A DNA stretch of 64,000 nucleotides from positions 89,466-153,465 of the forward strand of contig JAQZBN010000005.1 in the NCBI GenBank assembly GCA_029238935.1. Direction: 5' to 3'. Below are positions 63,694 to 64,000 of the stretch, piece by piece. How positions within the stretch are numbered: position 1 is the stretch's first letter; each line of letters opens with the position of its first letter. Under the pieces are notes generated by a model. That model had not been told where the DNA came from, did no database searches, and worked only from the letters and a program-made list of their open reading frames with translations. This DNA is from Herbinix sp. GTDB taxonomy: Bacteria; Bacillota; Clostridia; Lachnospirales; Lachnospiraceae. Made by a program: the position numbers and the translations under genes.

Positions 63694-63733
63694 TATATAC
63701 TCAGTATATATACTATATACCGAGTATATAGTA
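63694..63733. promoter_or_regulatory. Two adjacent perfect palindromes, candidate PadR operators
   Basis: Site 1: TATATACT-C-AGTATATA (63694-63710). Site 2: TACTATATAC-CGA-GTATATAGTA (63711-63733), a 10-bp inverted repeat. They abut and site 2 covers the -10 box of the promoter. Confidence 0.75.
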
Positions 63734-63751
63734 TATGGAATAATAAGTCAA
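63723..63751 (-). promoter_or_regulatory. Sigma-A promoter of the PadR-ABC operon
   Basis: TTGACT (63746-63751), 17 bases, TATACT (63723-63728) on the minus strand. Confidence 0.8.
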
Positions 63752-63792
63752 ATACAATTTGGTTTATTTTGTAATTGTTCGTATTATTACGA

Positions 63793-63834
63793 AAAATCCC
63801 TGATATAGAAGATTTCTTATCTCCTATACCAGGG
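63793..63834 (-). terminator. Hairpin terminator for a gene entering from the right
   Basis: Minus strand CCCTGGTATAG (from 63834) pairs with CTATATCAGGG with one mismatch; ATTTTTC follows. It probably ends a transcript coming from beyond 63.8 kb. Confidence 0.55.
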
Positions 63835-63879
63835 CTATAGTGTAATTCAGTATATTCCTCTAAACCTTTTTTACCTTCC

Positions 63880-64000
63880 ATGGTGCCTGCGTAAACTTTT
63901 CGATAGTGTAAAATAAGTTGTGTAAATAAAAAAATAGAGAAGCTCCTAGGCTTATGGTAAAATAATTAACGACCAAGCCAATCAATCACCAAGATCAAAG
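63880..64000 (+). mobile_element. Possible left end of an insertion sequence, cut by window edge
   Basis: The last 120 bases contain TGCGTAAACTTTTCGATAG, GTGTAAAATAAGTTGTGTAA and AGAGAAGCTCCTAGGC. GTGTAAA/TTTACAC-type termini and an AGAAGCTCCTAGGC leader resemble IS256-family ends seen in clostridia, from memory. No transposase codons can be recognised before the edge, so this is tentative. Confidence 0.3.

Noticed and set aside
63693..63881. 62-codon minus-strand ORF
   Set aside because: It covers the PadR operators and a terminator hairpin and has no ribosome site.

Overview
The window looks like a chromosomal segment of a low-GC, anaerobic, spore-forming Clostridia, most likely a Lachnospiraceae of the Lachnoclostridium/'Clostridium phytofermentans' type. 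The evidence is AT-rich DNA with strong AGGAGG ribosome sites, spmA/spmB spore-maturation genes, an AbrB/SpoVT regulator, an archaeal-type ProS behind a T-box, a large Firmicutes SRP RNA, an anaerobic ribonucleotide-reductase activase, and several Lachnospiraceae-type proteins (DUF6128, TPR and cNMP-binding proteins). No tRNA, rRNA or CRISPR was seen. Species identity is inference. Many start codons given here were moved downstream of the longest ORF to the codon that has a good Shine-Dalgarno (SD) sequence.

Left part (1-11.4 kb): the first codons of a glycoside hydrolase family 2 gene run off the left edge, divergent from an AraC regulator. Next come T-box-controlled proS, a 15-bp-period minisatellite, an AI-2E/YtvI-type membrane protein and a cytidylate-kinase-like protein with a ParB-like tail. 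A nitrate/taurine-type ABC transporter follows, led by a TM1266-family gene behind a promoter, a roughly 170-nt leader RNA and a terminator, and then a chemoreceptor.

11.4-20 kb is an arsenic-resistance block: arsR-acr3-arsD-arsA plus a CoA-disulfide-reductase/rhodanese fusion in one operon. Upstream lies a sensor kinase-response regulator-second arsR operon.

20-34 kb: metK under a SAM-I riboswitch, an HD-GYP protein, murA, a small Ig-like protein, a TPR/degenerate-AAA protein with a cNMP-binding partner, SRP RNA with tadA, an NrdG-like radical SAM protein, a GNAT enzyme and a DUF6128 protein. 34-43 kb: rsmA-tatD, an unlisted 51-aa ORF, a Memo-AMMECR1-radical SAM operon broken by a -1 frameshift, two XRE-type regulators, a phage-like helical protein, spmAB and abrB. 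43-51 kb: a TPR-MORN protein and a run (speA/yaaO-like, gmk-like, yaaR, holB, yaaT, trmN6, rsmI) that keeps the order of the Bacillus subtilis origin-proximal yaa/yab region.

51-64 kb: an M29 peptidase operon with an ArsR-DUF2087 regulator, a HAM1 nucleotide pyrophosphatase, a secreted CAP-domain protein with a repetitive linker, and a glycerate-use operon (CdaR-like regulator, GntP permease, glycerate kinase). Then comes a PadR-regulated ABC exporter, one of whose permeases is fused to a thioredoxin-like domain. The right edge may enter an insertion sequence.

The best candidates for something undescribed are the FtsX-TlpA fusion exporter with its double palindromic operator, the unassigned leader RNA upstream of the TM1266/ABC transporter operon, and the kinase-ParB fusion.
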